The position numbers and the translations under genes are program-made. Of a stretch of DNA of 64,000 bases, positions 33,862 through 42,678 are shown one piece after another. The DNA comes from JAHRAW01 sp965249835 (GTDB lineage Bacteria; Pseudomonadota; Gammaproteobacteria; Arenicellales; Poriferihabitantaceae), in contig CBDFMY010000003.1 of NCBI GenBank assembly GCA_965249835.1, positions 372,001-436,000 on the forward strand. The letters run 5' to 3'. Below the pieces are notes generated by a model that was not told the origin of the DNA, did no database searches, and saw only the letters and a program-made list of their open reading frames with translations. Within the stretch, counting starts at the first letter, position 1. Each line of letters opens with the position of its first letter.

Positions 33862-34284
33862 TCAAATTTTAACCGACGGCACCCAGCAATAACCGTCCGG
33901 GTCGAGCAAAAAACATTCACGCAAACCGTGGGGTTTGTCGGTGCTCGTTTGCAGAACTTCATAACCACCACTGCGCGCGCGCTGTTCGGCGCGGTCGGGG
34001 TGCACTTGATACAACCGCAACTCGACCCCGGCACCGCGTAACCCGGCTTCGGGCAAGTGCGCGGGCAACGGGTGAGCGGTGTAAGTGGAATCGGCGTGCA
34101 ACTGATACCACTGGTCGCGGTGAATCAGCACCGCGTAGTCCGCGGACGCGCGCGCGGCAGTGAAGTCAAACACCGTTTGCAAAAATTTAACCGCCGCAAA
34201 CACATCCGACACCAGCAAGTTAATGCCGAAGCCGTCTAATGCGTGGCCCATTTCCACGGCGCTGAGTTCGCTTAAATCTTTCAT
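33862..34284 (-). CDS. VOC-superfamily (glyoxalase/bleomycin-resistance fold) protein
   Basis: A 140-residue protein of one paired beta-alpha-beta3 domain. FGINLLVSDVFAAVKFLQTV (about 18-37) begins the first module, and GLRECFLLDPDGYCWVPSVKI closes the second, with the DPDGY(C/N) turn and acidic residue common in VOC proteins. No specific enzyme signature is apparent. It is packed 6 bp from the HAD gene and 10 bp from cca, so it is co-transcribed with them. Confidence 0.75.
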   Translation of the reverse strand: MKDLSELSAVEMGHALDGFGINLLVSDVFAAVKFLQTVFDFTAARASADYAVLIHRDQWYQLHADSTYTAHPLPAHLPEAGLRGAGVELRLYQVHPDRAEQRARSGGYEVLQTSTDKPHGLRECFLLDPDGYCWVPSVKI

Positions 34285-34294
34285 TGCCCCTTGT

Positions 34295-35569
34295 TTACTT
34301 GCGCACTTGCGTAATCGCGCTCAGTCGTTCGCGATGAATCGCTTTTTTGATTTGCGCGCCGCTTTCGCAAGTGGCGGCGATGGCCGCTTCATCCACCGAC
34401 ATCGCGGCGTGATGATAACCATGCAGCAACGCCGACTGCGGGCAATCTACGTCGTGCATGCCGGTGCGCCCGCGCAAGTCGGCGACGCAACATAAACTAA
34501 ACAGCCGCACCTGGTTGGGCTGACGAAAACCATCCAGTCGCTGCAACAAATCCAACACGGTTGCCGGTTTTAATTCCGCCATGCGATGATGATGCAAATG
34601 ATATTCGCACACCCGCAACGCCAGTTGGCGATATTTTTCCGGCACGCGCAACCTCGTGCACAACGCATCCAGCGGCGCGAGTCCGGATTTTTCGTGACCA
34701 TGATGAGACGGTAACTTTGCTTTCGGCGTCAACGCTTTACCGAGGTCGTGCATCAACACCGCAAAAATTACCATCGCCTGGTCGGCCGGTTCGTCGGCCA
34801 ATTCGTCGGCAAGCAGATGCGCCGCGTCCAACGCCATCAACACATGCACGCCGGTATCAACTTCGGGATGATGTTCGGGCGGTTGCGGTATGCCGAACAA
34901 TGCATCTACTTCCGGCATGATTTTTTTCAGCGCGCCGCAACTTCGCAACACTTCAATAAAACGCGAAGTGCCTGTTTCGCATAACGCGCCGTGTAACTCC
35001 TGCCACACGCGCTCCGGTTGCAACGCGTCTACTTCGCCGTTGTCCGCCATGTGTTTCATTAATTCTTGCGTGTGCGGATGCACGGCAAAACCGAGTTTGT
35101 CAAAGCGTGCGACAAAACGCGCCACGCGCAACACGCGCACCGGGTCTTCGCTGAACGCCGGCGAGATGTGCTTCAAGGTGCGCCGCGTGATGTCATCGGC
35201 GCCGCCGAACGGGTCGATGATATTGCCCGCGGCATCCATGGCGATGGCGTTGATGGTCAGGTCGCGGCGTTGCAAATCCTGCTCCAGCGTGATGGTCGGG
35301 TCGCTGATGATGGCGAAGCCCTTGTAGCCGCGCGCGGTTTTGCGTTCGCGTCGTGCCAACGCGTATTGCTCGCCGGTGCGCGGATGCAGGAACACCGGAA
35401 AATCCGCGCCGGCCGCTTTGAAACCAAGTTCGAGCATGCGCTCCGGCGTGGCACCGACCACCACCCAGTCGCGGTCGTGCACTTCCAGACCGAGCAAGCG
35501 ATCGCGCACTGCGCCGCCGACTAAATACACTTGAAGTTTGTCGGTAAGATTATCGGTTGAGTTTTTCAT
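34295..35569 (-). CDS. cca: CCA tRNA nucleotidyltransferase
   Basis: This enzyme adds or repairs the 3' CCA of tRNA using CTP and ATP. The 424 residues start QVYLVGGAVRDRLLGLEVHDRDWVV (about 13-37) with the class II nucleotidyltransferase GGAVRD and DxD. ERKTARGYKGFAIISDPTITLEQDLQRRDLTINAIA and RTLKHISPAFSEDPVRVLRVARF follow. An HD-type segment (VLMHDLGKALTPKAKLPSHHGHE) is in the C-terminal half, as in gammaproteobacterial bifunctional enzymes. Its ATG overlaps the trhO stop by 4 bp. Confidence 0.97.
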   Translation of the reverse strand: MKNSTDNLTDKLQVYLVGGAVRDRLLGLEVHDRDWVVVGATPERMLELGFKAAGADFPVFLHPRTGEQYALARRERKTARGYKGFAIISDPTITLEQDLQRRDLTINAIAMDAAGNIIDPFGGADDITRRTLKHISPAFSEDPVRVLRVARFVARFDKLGFAVHPHTQELMKHMADNGEVDALQPERVWQELHGALCETGTSRFIEVLRSCGALKKIMPEVDALFGIPQPPEHHPEVDTGVHVLMALDAAHLLADELADEPADQAMVIFAVLMHDLGKALTPKAKLPSHHGHEKSGLAPLDALCTRLRVPEKYRQLALRVCEYHLHHHRMAELKPATVLDLLQRLDGFRQPNQVRLFSLCCVADLRGRTGMHDVDCPQSALLHGYHHAAMSVDEAAIAATCESGAQIKKAIHRERLSAITQVRK

Positions 35570-36504
35570 TGGTTTTGGTCATTGGTTTTCGTCATCGCTT
35601 CCGGCCCGAAGTGAACACGGCCGCGTTCGTGCGCCAGGGCAACTTGCTTTTCGCGCTGTAAAAAACGCGTCTTGTCATGCGTTGATACTTTGTCGTGGCA
35701 GTGCGGACAACTGGCACCGGGGATGTATTGCTCGCTACGCTTGTCGGCTTCGGAAATCGGCGAGCGGCAAGCGTGACATTGATCGTAACCGCCTTTGTTC
35801 AATTGATGATCGACGGCGACACGATCGTCAAACACAAAACATTCCCCGCGCCATCGCGATTCGGCTCCGGGTGTGCACTCCAAATATTTCAGGATTCCGC
35901 CGTGCAAGTGGAACACCTGCTCAAACCCGCGTTGCTTCAAATACGCCGTGGACTTTTCACAACGGATGCCTCCGGTGCAATACATCGCAATTTTTTTGTG
36001 CTTGCGCGAATCCAACTGCGCATCGGCGAACGCCGGAAACTCGCGAAAATTTGTGGTGTGCGGATTCAACGCGCCGGCGAACGAGCCGATTTTCACTTCA
36101 TATGTATTGCGAACATCGACCACGAGCACATCGTCATCATCCATCAACGCATTCCAATCTTCCGGCTCAACGCGCTCACCGGATTGGTTGGGGTCGAGGT
36201 CGTCCACGCCCATGCTAACGATTTCCCGCTTGAGTTTGACTTTGGTTCGCTTGAATGGCCGGGCATCGGCCAACGATTGTTTAATCTCGATGCCGTGCAA
36301 CCCCGGCTGGCGTTCCAGCCACGACAACACCGCATCAACTCCGCCACGCGCGCCGGCAATGGTGCCGTTGATGCCCTCGTGCGCAAGCAACACCGTCCCG
36401 CACACGCCGTTGCCCCTCATCGCCGCCAACAACCGCGGGCGCAACGCCTTGAGGTTGTCAAGCGCGGTGAATTTATACAGGGCGCAAACGATGATGGGAG
36501 TCAT
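35566..36504 (-). CDS. trhO: TrhO (YceA/UPF0176), rhodanese-type tRNA uridine 5-hydroxylase
   Basis: TrhO hydroxylates U34 of certain tRNAs in an oxygen-dependent way, feeding cmo5U-type modification. The 312 residues show the family N-terminus, then a rhodanese domain with VVDVRNTYEVKIGSFAGALN (about 132-151) and the active Cys in AMYCTGGIRCEKSTAYLKQRGF (about 175-196). A C-terminal segment has CHAC and CPHCHD pairs that may bind zinc. Length and motifs are normal. It is translationally coupled to cca, another tRNA gene. Confidence 0.94.
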   Translation of the reverse strand: MTPIIVCALYKFTALDNLKALRPRLLAAMRGNGVCGTVLLAHEGINGTIAGARGGVDAVLSWLERQPGLHGIEIKQSLADARPFKRTKVKLKREIVSMGVDDLDPNQSGERVEPEDWNALMDDDDVLVVDVRNTYEVKIGSFAGALNPHTTNFREFPAFADAQLDSRKHKKIAMYCTGGIRCEKSTAYLKQRGFEQVFHLHGGILKYLECTPGAESRWRGECFVFDDRVAVDHQLNKGGYDQCHACRSPISEADKRSEQYIPGASCPHCHDKVSTHDKTRFLQREKQVALAHERGRVHFGPEAMTKTNDQNQ

Positions 36505-36618
36505 AATGAACCGGGCATGTTACCGAAACCCTGCGGATTATAGACAATCTCGACGCCTATTTATCGCAACTCCGCCGCCGAAATAAGGAGTTCGGCTACG
36601 CCAGAGCAACGTCGTTTT

Positions 36619-36641
36619 AGTGTCACGCTTCGCGTGACACT
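36619..36641. repeat. Perfect 10-bp hairpin
   Basis: AGTGTCACGC-TTC-GCGTGACACT. Related GTCACGC/GCGTGAC pieces occur at about 44520 and 57196, each beside REP-like repeats. Confidence 0.7.
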
Positions 36642-36723
36642 TATTTACCATTGTCTTCTCAAAAGGACTCATCGCCGCCCGATTTACCGTTGTCCTCCCA
36701 GTCCGTCATTGCGCGCCGTATTT

Positions 36724-36770
36724 TGCGCGTATCATCCCTGATACGCGCCCTTCGGGCTCGCTTCGCTCGC
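36724..36770. repeat. Hairpin repeat family G, copy 2 (inverted)
   Basis: TGCGCGTATCATCCCTGATA then CGCGCCCTTCGGGCTCGCTT and CGCTCGC: the reverse complement of 27651-27697, with the same 10-bp stem and 4-nt loop. Confidence 0.8.
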
Positions 36771-36796
36771 GCCCAGTCGATTCATGGCGCTCCCGG

Positions 36797-36956
36797 CGAT
36801 TTTTTCGTTGTCAGGCAAGGCGCGCGAGGAGCGAGGAAGGGAGCATACATTAAGTATGTGAACGATCGAGTGACGATGCGCAACACTACACTGCACTGCA
36901 CAGCACAACGACCACAACGACCACAACGACCATGGCGACGAAAAGGCAAGCGCAAT
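36797..36956 (-). repeat. Family A dispersed repeat, long variant
   Basis: Standard left part (TTTTCGTTGTCAGGCAAGGC, GAGCATACATTAAGTATGTG) and right end (CATGGCGACGAAAAGGCAAG). Between CGCAACA and CATGG it has an extra stretch with ACTACACTGCACTGCACAGC and three ACGACCACA-type units. This copy lies upstream of a gene start rather than at a stop codon. Confidence 0.85.
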
Positions 36957-37010
36957 GGGGCAAGCGAAACGGCTATACTGCGCACTTGTCTATTCTATTT
37001 CTTTTTCACC

Positions 37011-37685
37011 ATGACCACCGACCCACACACTTCCATTGAGGCCACTTTTGATGCGCCGGAGATCGATTGGTATTTTGATTTCCTCTCGCCGTTTGCGTAT
37101 TTGCAACACGAATTATTGTTGCGTAATCAACCGGATTTGCGGCGAAATTATCGGCCGGTGTTACTGGCCGGGCTGTTGAAACATTGGGGCAGCAGGGGCC
37201 CGGCGGAAATTCCGGCGAAGCGCGTTGTTGCCTATCACTACTGCCAGTGGCTGGCGGACAAGCACGGCATCCCGATGAAATTTCCACCGGCGCATCCGTT
37301 CAATCCGCTATCAACGTTGCGTCTGGCGGTCGCGCATACTTGCGCGCAAGACAGCGTGACGCAAATTTTTCGCGCATGGTATGCAGACGGCACCGACCTG
37401 AATCACGCGCCGAACTGGAATGCGCTTTGTCAGCGACTGGAAATCGCCGACGGCGATCAACTCATCGACCAGCAATGGGTGAAGGATCAACTTCGCGCCA
37501 ACACCGAACAAGCCGCGGCGCGCGATGTGTTCGGCGTGCCGACGCTGGTAATCGGCGACCGACAATTCTGGGGCTTGGACATGACCGACATGGCGCTTGA
37601 ATATTTGGAAAACCCGGCCCGCTTTGCGGGCGGCGAATACCGCAAACTCGCCGCGTTGCCTGTGGGTCAGGCGCGGAAAATATAA
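37011..37685 (+). CDS. 2-hydroxychromene-2-carboxylate isomerase-like (DsbA-fold/kappa GST) protein
   Basis: A 224-residue thioredoxin-fold enzyme of the HCCA isomerase/kappa-GST group, which can isomerise naphthalene-pathway intermediates using glutathione. Seen: IDWYFDFLSPFAYLQHELL (about 19-37) with the FDFxSP(Y/F)AY signature and catalytic-type Ser, RPVLLAGLLKHWGSRGPAEIPAKR, then GVPTLVIGDRQFWGLDMTDMALEYL near the C-terminus. The ATG at 37011 follows the repeat region and avoids an improbable extension through family A. The physiological substrate is unknown. Confidence 0.85.
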   Translation: MTTDPHTSIEATFDAPEIDWYFDFLSPFAYLQHELLLRNQPDLRRNYRPVLLAGLLKHWGSRGPAEIPAKRVVAYHYCQWLADKHGIPMKFPPAHPFNPLSTLRLAVAHTCAQDSVTQIFRAWYADGTDLNHAPNWNALCQRLEIADGDQLIDQQWVKDQLRANTEQAAARDVFGVPTLVIGDRQFWGLDMTDMALEYLENPARFAGGEYRKLAALPVGQARKI

Positions 37686-37700
37686 TCGCGTCGGCGCCGC

Positions 37701-38684
37701 TCAATCGATTTCAATCACCACGCAGCCGCCTTCGCCAAGTTCAATCGCCCGATGCGCGGCGGCGGTTTGTTCGAGGGAGCCGGGCGTGGTGACGCGATGG
37801 ATGAGTTGGTCGTGCGCCAGACAATCGGCAATGTCGGCGATGGCTTCGCGCTTGGCGAATTCGGGCATGTTGTAAACCAGCACCAGCCGAATCAGCGTGT
37901 TGTTGAACATCATCGGATAAAACGGAATCGCCGGTTGCGGCTCGTGGCTTGATGCGTAACTCACGATGACGCCGTTGGTTTTCAGGAGTTGCGAATTGGT
38001 CGCGACATTCGCGCCAAACTCAACTTCGATGATTCGCTGCACGCCATCGCCGCCGGTGAATTTTTTTATCGATTCAATCAAGTCGTCTTCGCGATAATTC
38101 AGCACCAAGTCGCAACCGGTTTGTTCGGCGATGCGGCAACGTTGCGCGCTACCGGCGGTGCCGATGACCCGCGCACCTTTAATCTTCGCCAACTGCGCCG
38201 CGTAAAACCCAACCCGCCCGGATGCGCCGCTGACGAGGATGGTCTGCCCGGCGACATCGCCATCGGCAAATACGCAACGATGGGCGGTCATCAGCGGAAT
38301 ACCAACACATGCGCCGATGGTGAATGTTACTTGCGCGGGCAACGGCGCGGCGCGCTCCGACGGCACCGCGACATACTGCGCGGCAGTGCCGAGGTGGCGT
38401 TGATACTGTGCTTGATAAACCCAAACACGCTCGCTCACTCGCGATGATGAAACACCGCCGCCGACCGATTCAATCACGCCGGCACCATCGCTGTGCGGAA
38501 TGATAAATCCATTTTCCAGCCCGGGCGGTTGCAACCCGGCGCGCTTTTTTACATCGGAAGGATTGACCGCCGAGGCATACAACCGAACCAGCACTTCGCC
38601 ATCGCCCGGAATCGGTTGCTCGCGCTCGCCGTAAATCAGAACCTCATCGGCATCGCCGGTTCGTTCAAACCAGATTGCTTTCAT
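37701..38684 (-). CDS. Zinc-free MDR-family NADPH:quinone oxidoreductase
   Basis: A 327-residue medium-chain reductase. KAIWFERTGDADEVLIYGER at the N-terminus, LYASAVNPSDVKKRAG, IPHSDGAGVIESVGGGV, then the NADPH-binding ILVSGASGRVGFYAAQLAKIKGARVIGTAGSAQRCRI region (about 149-185) and a quinone-reductase-type C-terminus. The cysteine ligands of structural zinc are lacking, placing it with QorA/zeta-crystallin-like enzymes. It converges with the HCCA isomerase gene with 15 bp between stops. Confidence 0.85.
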   Translation of the reverse strand: MKAIWFERTGDADEVLIYGEREQPIPGDGEVLVRLYASAVNPSDVKKRAGLQPPGLENGFIIPHSDGAGVIESVGGGVSSSRVSERVWVYQAQYQRHLGTAAQYVAVPSERAAPLPAQVTFTIGACVGIPLMTAHRCVFADGDVAGQTILVSGASGRVGFYAAQLAKIKGARVIGTAGSAQRCRIAEQTGCDLVLNYREDDLIESIKKFTGGDGVQRIIEVEFGANVATNSQLLKTNGVIVSYASSHEPQPAIPFYPMMFNNTLIRLVLVYNMPEFAKREAIADIADCLAHDQLIHRVTTPGSLEQTAAAHRAIELGEGGCVVIEID

Positions 38685-38732
38685 ACTCGTTGTTATCGTT
38701 TATGCGCAAGTAAGCGTATTGCGCGTGGCCAG

Positions 38733-39092
38733 TCACACCTCAAGCAACGTCAAAATATTGCCATCCGGGTCCTTGAAATTCGCCAGCGTGCCGCCCCAGG
38801 GTTGGCGCGTTGGCGGTTCGGTGAACTCCACGCCTTTTTCCACCAGTTGCGAATAGGTCAGATGGATGTCTTCGACGGCGAAGGAGACACCGACGAATCG
38901 CCCAACTAACTCGTCCGCCTGATCTGCATCGGCATCCATCCCTTCAATTCCCAAACGGGCACCGCCGAGATCGAACTCGGCCCAGGCAAACGCCTGGTCG
39001 ACAAAAGTTAGGGGAAGGCCGATGGTCTCCCGATAAAAATCCACCGAACGGTCCCAATCGGTGGTAAAAATTCGGATGGCGTAGATTTTCAT
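38733..39092 (-). CDS. VOC-family glyoxalase-like protein
   Basis: A 119-residue one-domain VOC protein starting MKIYAIRIFTTDWDRSVDFY. The first module ends AEFDLGGARLGIEG and the second has FAVEDIHLTYSQLVEKGVEFTEPP and the closing FKDPDGNILTLLEV. The ATG at 39092 is preferred to the upstream frame, whose extra 24 residues overlap the divergent promoter region of the GNAT gene. No substrate can be named. Confidence 0.82.
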   Translation of the reverse strand: MKIYAIRIFTTDWDRSVDFYRETIGLPLTFVDQAFAWAEFDLGGARLGIEGMDADADQADELVGRFVGVSFAVEDIHLTYSQLVEKGVEFTEPPTRQPWGGTLANFKDPDGNILTLLEV

Positions 39093-39158
39093 GTTGGATG
39101 CGTTGGTCGGCGGTAGTGTATCATGCGTTGATGCGCTTTCAACCACAGCGTAACCGCG

Positions 39159-39764
39159 ATGCACTCAACCAAAATTATTTACCAACGCGGACTGCCCGAA
39201 CGCTTTCGAGAAAGTGCGGCGGCTTTGTATGACGAAGCCTTCGGTGAAAAATTCGCCGTCGCGGTTCGCTCTGCCGAAAGTCGGCGACTGCTTTTGCAAA
39301 AGTGTCTGATGCTCGATTACGCCATCGTCGCTCTCGGCGAAGACCGGCTGCTTGGCATCGCCGGTTTTCACACCGCCGACGGCTCATTGACCGGCGGGAT
39401 TACCTACGCCGAACTGCTGTCGCTATTGGGTTTCATCAAGGGCAATTGCGCGGCTTTGTTGTTCAGTTTGTATGAAAGAGAACCCGCGCCCGGCGAATTG
39501 GTGATGGACGGCATTGCGGTTCAATCCGACCTGCGCGGATGCGGCATCGGTAGCCGTTTGCTGGACGAGATTACCGACTACGCGGCGGCGAACCACTTCA
39601 GCCGCGTTCGCCTGGATGTCATTGACCGCAACCCGAAGGCGCAAAAACTGTATGCACGCAAAGGCTTTCGAGCGGTGAAGACCGAGCACTTCCGGTGGTT
39701 GCGATGGCTGCTTTCGTTCGGCGCAAGCACCACCATGGAATTGCGCTTGGACGAAAAAATCTGA
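39159..39764 (+). CDS. GNAT-family N-acetyltransferase
   Basis: A 201-residue acetyl-CoA-dependent acetyltransferase. The core is LVMDGIAVQSDLRGCGIGSRLLDEI (about 110-134), where RGCGIGS is the pyrophosphate-binding motif A (Q/RxxGxG/A). VRLDVIDRNPKAQKLYARKGF (motif B, about 150-170) follows. The acceptor is unknown. It stands divergent from the VOC gene and convergent with nadA (29 bp between stops). Confidence 0.85.
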   Translation: MHSTKIIYQRGLPERFRESAAALYDEAFGEKFAVAVRSAESRRLLLQKCLMLDYAIVALGEDRLLGIAGFHTADGSLTGGITYAELLSLLGFIKGNCAALLFSLYEREPAPGELVMDGIAVQSDLRGCGIGSRLLDEITDYAAANHFSRVRLDVIDRNPKAQKLYARKGFRAVKTEHFRWLRWLLSFGASTTMELRLDEKI

Positions 39765-39793
39765 ACGACTTCTCGCCGCACTTCCCGCCACAC

Positions 39794-40873
39794 TTAGTGC
39801 TTCGCTTGCTCTTGTCCGAATTCCACCATGCGGCGAATCGAGCGTTCGGCGCGCCGGCGGATGGATTCGTCTATACGAATTTCGTTGCCACCCAAAGTCA
39901 GGATATTGTCGAGGCGTTGCAAGTCATTCATTTTCATCCACGGACACATGGCGCAACTCTCGCAGGTGGCGCCTTGGCCGGCGGTGGGCGCTTCGAAAAA
40001 CTTTTTCCCCGGCGCGGCTTCCTTCATTTTGTGGAAGATGCCGGACTCGGTGGCGACGATAAACTCGGTGGCATCCAATTCTTTTGCCGCACGGATAATC
40101 TGGCTGGTTGAGCCGACCACATCGGCCAGCGCGATCACACCCCGTGGCGATTCGGGATGCACCAGCACCGCGGCATCGGGATGTTGTTTCATCAATCCGC
40201 GCAACGCTTCGGCTTTGAATTGTTCGTGCACTACGCAAGATGCCTGCCACAACAACATGTCGGCGCCGGACATGCGTTGCACATAATCGCCGAGGTATTT
40301 GTCCGGCGCCCAGATGATTTTCTCGCCCGCCGCGGATAGATGCTCGACCACATTCAAGGCGATCGAAGAAGTAACCACCCAATCCGCGCGCGCCTTGACC
40401 GCGGCACTGGTGTTGGCATACACCACCACCGTGCGCTGCGGATGCTGGTCGCAAAATTGCGCGAACTCATCCGCCGGGCAAGCCAGATCAAGCGAACATT
40501 CGGCTTCATGCTCCACCATCAAAATGCGTTTTTTCGGGCTCAGAATTTTTGCGGTCTCGCCCATGAAGCGCACACCGGCGACGATGACGGTGTCGGCTTC
40601 GTGTTGATAACTGAACCGCGCCATCTCCAGCGAGTCGGACACGCAACCGCCGGTCTCATCGGCGAGATCTTGAAGCGCGCCATCGACATAATAGTGCGCC
40701 ACCAGCACGGCGTTTTGCTGTTTGAGTTTGCGTTTGATGGAGGCCTTGAGCGCGGCGCTCTCGGCATCGGAAAGTTCGCGATGCTCAACTTGCCAGGCAC
40801 GCGCCACCAATTTCTCAATGTGGGCGCGTTTGGATTGCGGGACCGATTGCGAGAACATCGATTCGTGGTTCAT
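39794..40873 (-). CDS. nadA: NadA, quinolinate synthase
   Basis: NadA condenses iminoaspartate with dihydroxyacetone phosphate to quinolinate for NAD synthesis and carries a [4Fe-4S] cluster. The 359 residues show NAVLVAHYYVDGALQDLADETGGCVSDS (about 55-82), FMGETAKILSPKKRILMVE, CSLDLACPADEF with the first cluster cysteines, VVVYANTSAAVKARADWVVTSS, WAPDKYLGDYVQ and the C-terminal cluster motif CESCAMCPWMKMN (about 302-314). Length and cysteines are normal. nadD of the same pathway lies 0.7 kb away on the other strand. Confidence 0.97.
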   Translation of the reverse strand: MNHESMFSQSVPQSKRAHIEKLVARAWQVEHRELSDAESAALKASIKRKLKQQNAVLVAHYYVDGALQDLADETGGCVSDSLEMARFSYQHEADTVIVAGVRFMGETAKILSPKKRILMVEHEAECSLDLACPADEFAQFCDQHPQRTVVVYANTSAAVKARADWVVTSSIALNVVEHLSAAGEKIIWAPDKYLGDYVQRMSGADMLLWQASCVVHEQFKAEALRGLMKQHPDAAVLVHPESPRGVIALADVVGSTSQIIRAAKELDATEFIVATESGIFHKMKEAAPGKKFFEAPTAGQGATCESCAMCPWMKMNDLQRLDNILTLGGNEIRIDESIRRRAERSIRRMVEFGQEQAKH

Positions 40874-41038
40874 GCGTTTGTGTTGCCCTTGCGGTTGATG
40901 GATCGATCGGTTGATGGATTGACCTTCGCAGAAACCTTATGATACCAGTTAATTTGCGCCCGCATGCGGCAAATTCAAGTTGCGAATTGGTCGCCAACCG
41001 GCTATGGTTTCTCCATTCAATTCACCGGATTCGTATCA

Positions 41039-41521
41039 ATGCAATGGCTTTTGCTCGGCGTTGTAGTCATCGCCTTGTTGTATATGTCAACCCGTTATCC
41101 GAAAGCCGCGTTCGGTATTCTCGGAGTGCTGGGTCTCGCTGCTGCCGTCATCGTGTTTAGCACGCAGGACGATGCGGTGCGCATACGCGGGCGTTTGCCG
41201 GTGGATGACATCCAAATCGAAAACGCGGTGATGACGCCGGCCTACGGTGGCAGTTACCAATTCAACGCACGCCTGGTCAACGCTCACGCATCCATCCTGC
41301 TCAAAGAATTGGTGGTCAGCATCACCATGCTCGATTGTCGGGCCAAAGGCGATGACCTGCCCGACGACACCTGCACGGTGATTGGCCAGACCGATGAGCG
41401 CTTTGACGCAAAAATTCCGCCCGGCCAGGCACGGGATATTTCGCGCAATTTGTTTTTCAGCGCAGCCAACCCGACCGGCGCGGTTCGCTGGCAATACCAA
41501 ATTACTGCTACCCGGAGTTAA
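41039..41521 (+). CDS. Membrane-anchored protein of unknown function
   Basis: A 160-residue protein starting with two hydrophobic segments (MQWLLLGVVVIALLYMSTRY, then AAFGILGVLGLAAAVIVFST). A soluble beta-rich domain follows: GSYQFNARLVNAHASILLKE, then VVSITMLDCR, DDTCTVIGQTDERFDAKIPPG and FFSAANPTGAVRWQYQI. The two cysteines could pair outside the membrane. I do not recognise the family. It is divergent from nadA and 54 bp ahead of nadD. The ATG at 41039 is chosen over an upstream frame with no hydrophobic start. Confidence 0.7.
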   Translation: MQWLLLGVVVIALLYMSTRYPKAAFGILGVLGLAAAVIVFSTQDDAVRIRGRLPVDDIQIENAVMTPAYGGSYQFNARLVNAHASILLKELVVSITMLDCRAKGDDLPDDTCTVIGQTDERFDAKIPPGQARDISRNLFFSAANPTGAVRWQYQITATRS

Positions 41522-41575
41522 CTTCCCGTTTCGTGTTCGTTGTTCCTGCGAATTTCCCTGCTATAGTGGTCGGCG

Positions 41576-42244
41576 ATGCACGTCCACGATAATCTGTGCG
41601 GCCTTTTCGGCGGCACCTTCGACCCCATTCATTACGGCCACATTGCCCCGCTTCGGCAGGTGTTCCGGCGCGTTGCCCTGACATCGCTCGCTTACCTTCC
41701 GGCCGCCGTCCCGCCCCATCGCCCGCAACCCGACACCGATGCCGCGCATCGCCTTGCGATGGTGCGCATCGCTTTGGCAAACCAGGCTAACGAGGCCGAT
41801 GCATCGCAAGAACCATCCTTTGAGGTGGACGACATCGAACTGAAACGACTGGGACCCTCCTATACCATCGATACGATACAATCATTGCAGCGACGACATC
41901 CGGGTCGGCGTTTCGCCCTGATTATCGGGCTGGACGCGTTGCTTGAATTCGAAACCTGGCACCGCTGGCAGGCATTGCAACAAAGCGTGCACATCATCGC
42001 CTTCGGGCGGTGCGGATGGGAACTGCCGCGGTCGTTGCCACACTGGTGGCAAGCGGCGCGGGTCGAATCCAGTGCCGAGTTGCGGCGCACGGCGGCGGGT
42101 AACCTGCTTTTGGTCGAGACCACGCCGCTTGCCATCTCGTCCACGCTGATACGCGAACGGCTGAAAGCCGGCGAAGACGCAAGCGACCTGATGCCGGTCG
42201 GCGTGTGCAACTACATTCGTGAACACAATCTTTATGGCGGATAA
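41576..42244 (+). CDS. nadD: NadD, nicotinate-nucleotide adenylyltransferase
   Basis: NadD adenylates nicotinate mononucleotide to deamido-NAD. The 222 residues start with the nucleotidyltransferase motif GLFGGTFDPIHYGHIAPLRQV (about 8-28), then AAVPPHRPQPDTDAAHRLAMV, PSYTIDTIQSLQRRHP, FALIIGLDALLEFETWHRW and the closing TPLAISSTLIRERLKAGEDAS (ISxTxxR). It overlaps rsfS by 11 bp and heads nadD-rsfS-rlmH-maf, a widely conserved cluster. Confidence 0.97.
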   Translation: MHVHDNLCGLFGGTFDPIHYGHIAPLRQVFRRVALTSLAYLPAAVPPHRPQPDTDAAHRLAMVRIALANQANEADASQEPSFEVDDIELKRLGPSYTIDTIQSLQRRHPGRRFALIIGLDALLEFETWHRWQALQQSVHIIAFGRCGWELPRSLPHWWQAARVESSAELRRTAAGNLLLVETTPLAISSTLIRERLKAGEDASDLMPVGVCNYIREHNLYGG

Positions 42245-42665
42245 AACTAAAACGGCGCAACAAAAATCCCGAGCAACACCTCGGACAACACCCGAATCCG
42301 GGCAAATGTGCGAAGTCGTGCTGGCCGCACTGGCAGACGCCAAGGGTGAGCGGGTCAAGTTGCTCGATGTGCGCAAACTCACCGACATCACCGATTACAT
42401 GATCGTCGTCACCGGCACTTCGGAGCGTCATGTCAAAACGCTTGCCGAGCGTGTGCTGTCGATGATGCGCGAAGCCGGTTGGAAACATCTGGGAATAGAG
42501 GGCGAGCAAGACCGCGACTGGCTGCTGGTGGATTTTGTCGATGTGGTGGTTCACATCATGCGCGCGCACACCCGCGAGCATTACGATTTGGAAAGCCTGT
42601 GGGATGAAACTTTTGGCGAACTGTTGCAACCCCGGGAACATTCCGAAACCGCCGCGCAACGCTGA
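42234..42665 (+). CDS. rsfS: RsfS, ribosomal silencing factor
   Basis: RsfS binds ribosomal protein uL14 of the large subunit and blocks subunit joining during starvation. From the ATG at 42234 (MADKTK) the protein has 143 residues. Features: LDVRKLTDITDYMIVVTGTSERHVKTLAERV (about 44-74), GIEGEQDRDWLLVDFVDVVVHIM (about 88-110) and REHYDLESLWDE, the standard C-terminal signature. A low-complexity N-terminal leader of about 25 residues precedes the domain. It overlaps nadD and is followed 13 bp later by rlmH, the usual order. Confidence 0.95.
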   Translation: MADKTKTAQQKSRATPRTTPESGQMCEVVLAALADAKGERVKLLDVRKLTDITDYMIVVTGTSERHVKTLAERVLSMMREAGWKHLGIEGEQDRDWLLVDFVDVVVHIMRAHTREHYDLESLWDETFGELLQPREHSETAAQR

Positions 42666-42678
42666 TTCAAAGCCGCCC

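Larger units (their letters stand above)
36505..37010. other. Repeat-filled intergenic region between trhO and the HCCA isomerase gene
   Basis: No convincing ORF is present in these 506 bp. From left to right it holds a perfect hairpin (36619), REP-like fragments (36650-36715), family G (36724) and family A (36797). The promoter of the HCCA isomerase gene should lie in the last 50 bp. Confidence 0.7.

Noticed and set aside
36651..37010. N-terminal extension of the HCCA isomerase through the repeat block
   Set aside because: The extension is translated family A and REP sequence. The protein fold starts after the ATG at 37011.
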